16,430 nt of DNA from an uncultured Bacillus sp. Lineage in GTDB: Bacteria > Bacillota > Bacilli > Bacillales > Cytobacillaceae. Under the pieces are notes generated by a model. That model had not been told where the DNA came from, ran no database searches, and saw only the letters and a list, made by a program, of their open reading frames with translations. The position numbers were made by a program, and so were the translations under genes. This document shows, piece after piece, positions 14,712 through 16,430 of this stretch. Every line of letters begins with the position of its first letter. The first letter of the stretch is position 1. The stretch spans positions 1 through 16,430 of the forward strand of contig CALCRD010000304.1 of the NCBI GenBank assembly GCA_937894355.1, in the 5' to 3' direction.

Positions 14712-14862
14712 TTAAACTTGGCTGTTGATTTCCACTCCAGGTGCTTCGCTTTCCGCGGGCGGTAGCGGGAAGCCTCCTTGGCGCTTTGCGCCTTAGGAGT
14801 CTCCCCTGCCCCGTACTCCCGCAGGAGTCTTCGCACCTTCCGCTCCAATCAACTAAGTTTAA
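14712..14862. repeat. 150-bp GC-rich inverted-repeat element (complete copy)
   Basis: The ends are TTAAACTTGGCTGTTGATT (left) and AATCAACTAAGTTTAA (right), imperfect inverted repeats. Inside, AGGTGC and GCACCT pair, and the centre has a strong hairpin CTCCT-GGCGC / GCGCC-AGGAG (about 14773-14798). It is much richer in G and C than its surroundings. I recognise this as a type of short non-coding repeat, starting GTTGATTTCC and ending TCCAATCAAC, that is dispersed between genes in many Bacillaceae genomes. It encodes no protein, so any movement would need help from elsewhere. Confidence 0.82.
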
Positions 14863-15046
14863 AATATCAACACACCCTTTTTAACAACACCGAGATTTCG
14901 AGGAATTTTCACAAATTGATTTCGCTTTGCTAATCCATGACTTAAAACTCCTATAGATTTGGGGTTCTTAATCCCTTTATGACTCTACTCTTGTACTGCT
15001 CTTGAACAAAGTGTTTAATTGACCGTGAATATACGATAAAATAACC
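14863..15046. other. Intergenic region without recognisable content
   Basis: Between the inverted-repeat element and the ygaE promoter there is AT-rich DNA with no open frame of note. The only structure I see is a weak GGGG/TCCC pairing near 14963-14980. Confidence 0.4.
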
Positions 15047-15075
15047 TTGAAGTTCTTATTCAATCCATGTATATT
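15047..15075 (+). promoter_or_regulatory. ygaE promoter
   Basis: TTGAAG (15047-15052) and TATATT (15070-15075) are separated by 17 bp, a good sigma-A match. The start codon is 62 bp downstream of the -10 box. Confidence 0.65.
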
Positions 15076-15137
15076 ACTGTAAAATGACAAGATAAGCCTT
15101 ACTTCTTTAATAATTTTTTCTACGAAAGGAACATACT

Positions 15138-16223
15138 ATGAAGCTTGGTGCCCGCATTTTCAAAACGGGAGTTGCAATCATATTAGCATTATTATTAGCA
15201 GACTTATTATACTTCCCATCTCCAATTTTTGCTGGAATCGCTGCTATTTTCGCTATCCAACCCACGATTTATCGTTCCTATTTATCAATTATCGAACAGA
15301 TTCAGGGAAATATAATTGGTGCCATCATCGCCATTTCATTTGTTCTCCTGTTTGGGAATAATGTTTTTATCATTGGATTAGCCGCAATTATTGTAATAAC
15401 GATTAATTTAAAAATCAATATTGAAAAGACAATATCCCTCTCTCTTGTGACCTTAATCGCAATTATGGAGACGCCTGGAGAGGAATTTATTGAGTTTGCC
15501 CTTATTCGCTTCTTAACGATTATGATTGGTGTATTGTCAGCATTTATTGTAAACTTTGTATTTTTACCGCCAAAATACGAGAATAAACTTTACAATAATA
15601 TCACCGAAGTTACAGAGGAAATCATTCGCTGGATTCGTTTTAGCATCCGCCATGCCTCTGAACATCATCTTTTAAAAAATGATATTGAGCATTTAAAAGA
15701 TGAAATGATTAAGCTAGATCAGCTGTTTTTAATGTTTAAAGAAGAACGAAATTACTTTAAAAAATTTAATTTAGTAAAAACTAGAAAACTCGTTCTCTAC
15801 CGCCAAATGATTACGACGACAAAGCGGGCACTAGAGGCCTTGAAGCGGCTGCACCGCTATGAAAATGCGCTAACCCAAATGCCCCAGGAATTTCAAAATG
15901 CTGTCCAAACACAGCTCGACTGCCTGATTAATCATCATGAACAAATGCACTTAAAGTATATTGGTAAAATTAGAACTCAACGCAGCATATTTGAAGAGAG
16001 TGATTCCTGTCATAGTAAAAAGGAATTATTTGATTTGTTTTTGGACCAACAACACCAGGTTGATGATCCACATTCACCACTGCTTTTCCACTCAATGCAA
16101 ATTACGGCAGCAATTATTGAGTATCGTGAACAAATAGAGCACCTTGAAACGCTAATCCACAGTTTTCAATCGTTTCATAAAGATGCCAACGAAGTAACAA
16201 TCGAAGAAGATAAATTAGATTAA
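15138..16223 (+). CDS. ygaE: YgaE-like aromatic acid exporter family membrane protein
   Basis: This 361-residue membrane protein is of the ArAE_1/FUSC type (UPF0421 group), related by fold to aromatic acid exporters; no substrate is established. The N-terminal ~145 residues hold about five hydrophobic segments (roughly 9-25, 29-45, 56-72, 76-95, 123-143), ending at the FLPPKYE motif that closes the membrane part in this family. The remaining ~215 residues are charged, helical and probably cytoplasmic, with coiled-coil-like stretches at about 173-205 and 330-350. The ATG at 15138 follows AAAGGA by 7 nt. As I recall, B. subtilis has ygaE between gsaB and bcp; here it lies beyond hemL, after gltB. 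Confidence 0.82.
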   Translation: MKLGARIFKTGVAIILALLLADLLYFPSPIFAGIAAIFAIQPTIYRSYLSIIEQIQGNIIGAIIAISFVLLFGNNVFIIGLAAIIVITINLKINIEKTISLSLVTLIAIMETPGEEFIEFALIRFLTIMIGVLSAFIVNFVFLPPKYENKLYNNITEVTEEIIRWIRFSIRHASEHHLLKNDIEHLKDEMIKLDQLFLMFKEERNYFKKFNLVKTRKLVLYRQMITTTKRALEALKRLHRYENALTQMPQEFQNAVQTQLDCLINHHEQMHLKYIGKIRTQRSIFEESDSCHSKKELFDLFLDQQHQVDDPHSPLLFHSMQITAAIIEYREQIEHLETLIHSFQSFHKDANEVTIEEDKLD

Positions 16224-16295
16224 AAATGCTGCTAGATGGGGAATTTGCGGACCTCTTTCGCCACTTCAAAAGAGGCTGACAGATTTTATAAAATC

Positions 16296-16336
16296 AAAAA
16301 GCTGAGTGAATTCAAATACGAATTCCTCAGCTTTTT
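16296..16336. terminator. Bidirectional terminator after ygaE
   Basis: AAAAAGCTGAG (16296-16306) pairs with CTCAGCTTTTT (16326-16336), and inside it two GAATTC sequences pair, with a single bulged T and a 6-nt loop. This very stable 17-bp stem with T-runs on both strands should end ygaE and any convergent gene to the right of the window. Confidence 0.9.
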
Positions 16337-16340
16337 CTTC

Positions 16341-16430
16341 ATACGGCGCTACCCGGGTGCTTCCGCTTTTCGTTTTGTCTAGCTGCAGCACCCAGCGACT
16401 AGTGAACTTCCGCCAATCGAGTAAAAATCG
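16341..16430. repeat. Partial dispersed repeat at right edge
   Basis: This GC-richer stretch contains GGGTGC (16355-16360) and GCACCC (16388-16393) as inverted repeats around TTGTCTAGCTGCA, then CTTCCGCC. The TTGTCTAGCTGCAGC motif resembles short intergenic repeats common in Bacillaceae. No coding frame is evident before the window ends. Confidence 0.5.

Overview
The window looks like a chromosomal segment from a low-GC Gram-positive bacterium of the family Bacillaceae. The evidence is AT-rich intergenic DNA, strong GGAGG-type ribosome binding sites, sigma-A-like promoters, and the gene neighbourhood ygxA / ygzB / perR / bcp / hemL(gsaB) / ygaE. From memory of Bacillus subtilis, the same genes sit there beside rRNA operon rrnD. 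The left edge fits that: it carries two tandem rRNA-type promoters and a boxA leader on the minus strand, so a 16S gene should begin just left of position 1.

Layout. 1-213: rRNA operon promoters P1 and P2 plus leader (minus). 214-2159: ygxA (minus), ygzB (plus) and perR (minus), with a bidirectional terminator between the last two and a PerR box in perR's own promoter. 2271-3778: a two-gene minus-strand unit of a D-2-hydroxyacid dehydrogenase and a PduO-type cobalamin adenosyltransferase, 2 nt apart. 3779-4401: no gene, but a tandem array of a 53-bp unit with nine regularly spaced GGTACC palindromes, then a terminator. 4402-5349: bcp peroxiredoxin and a small two-pore-helix-type K+ channel gene (minus). 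5350-5652: structured repeats. 5653-8258: a three-gene ABC-2 exporter cassette of one ATPase and two permeases (minus). 8416-9711: hemL/gsaB (plus), with its terminator. 9712-14561: a promoter with direct repeats, a structured leader and a 1489-residue glutamate synthase large subunit. 14562-15137: terminator, a complete inverted-repeat element and the ygaE promoter. 15138-16223: ygaE, a FUSC/aromatic acid exporter-like membrane protein, followed by a terminator and part of another dispersed repeat.

Functional reading. The perR/bcp part is a peroxide-response neighbourhood. HemL supplies 5-aminolevulinate for tetrapyrroles; the adenosyltransferase makes adenosylcobalamin. The glutamate synthase is the odd member: it has no small NADPH subunit gene beside it, lies between hemL and ygaE, and is flanked by one complete and one internally deleted copy of the same inverted-repeat family. 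Its Shine-Dalgarno sequence is 42 nt from the start codon, but a 10-bp hairpin between them would bring the two to about 10 nt.

The strongest unexplained signals are the 53-bp phased palindrome array (3982-4213), the split ribosome binding site of gltB (10044-10094) and the repeat pair flanking gltB. I see no CRISPR array, phage, insertion sequence with transposase, or clear new defence system.
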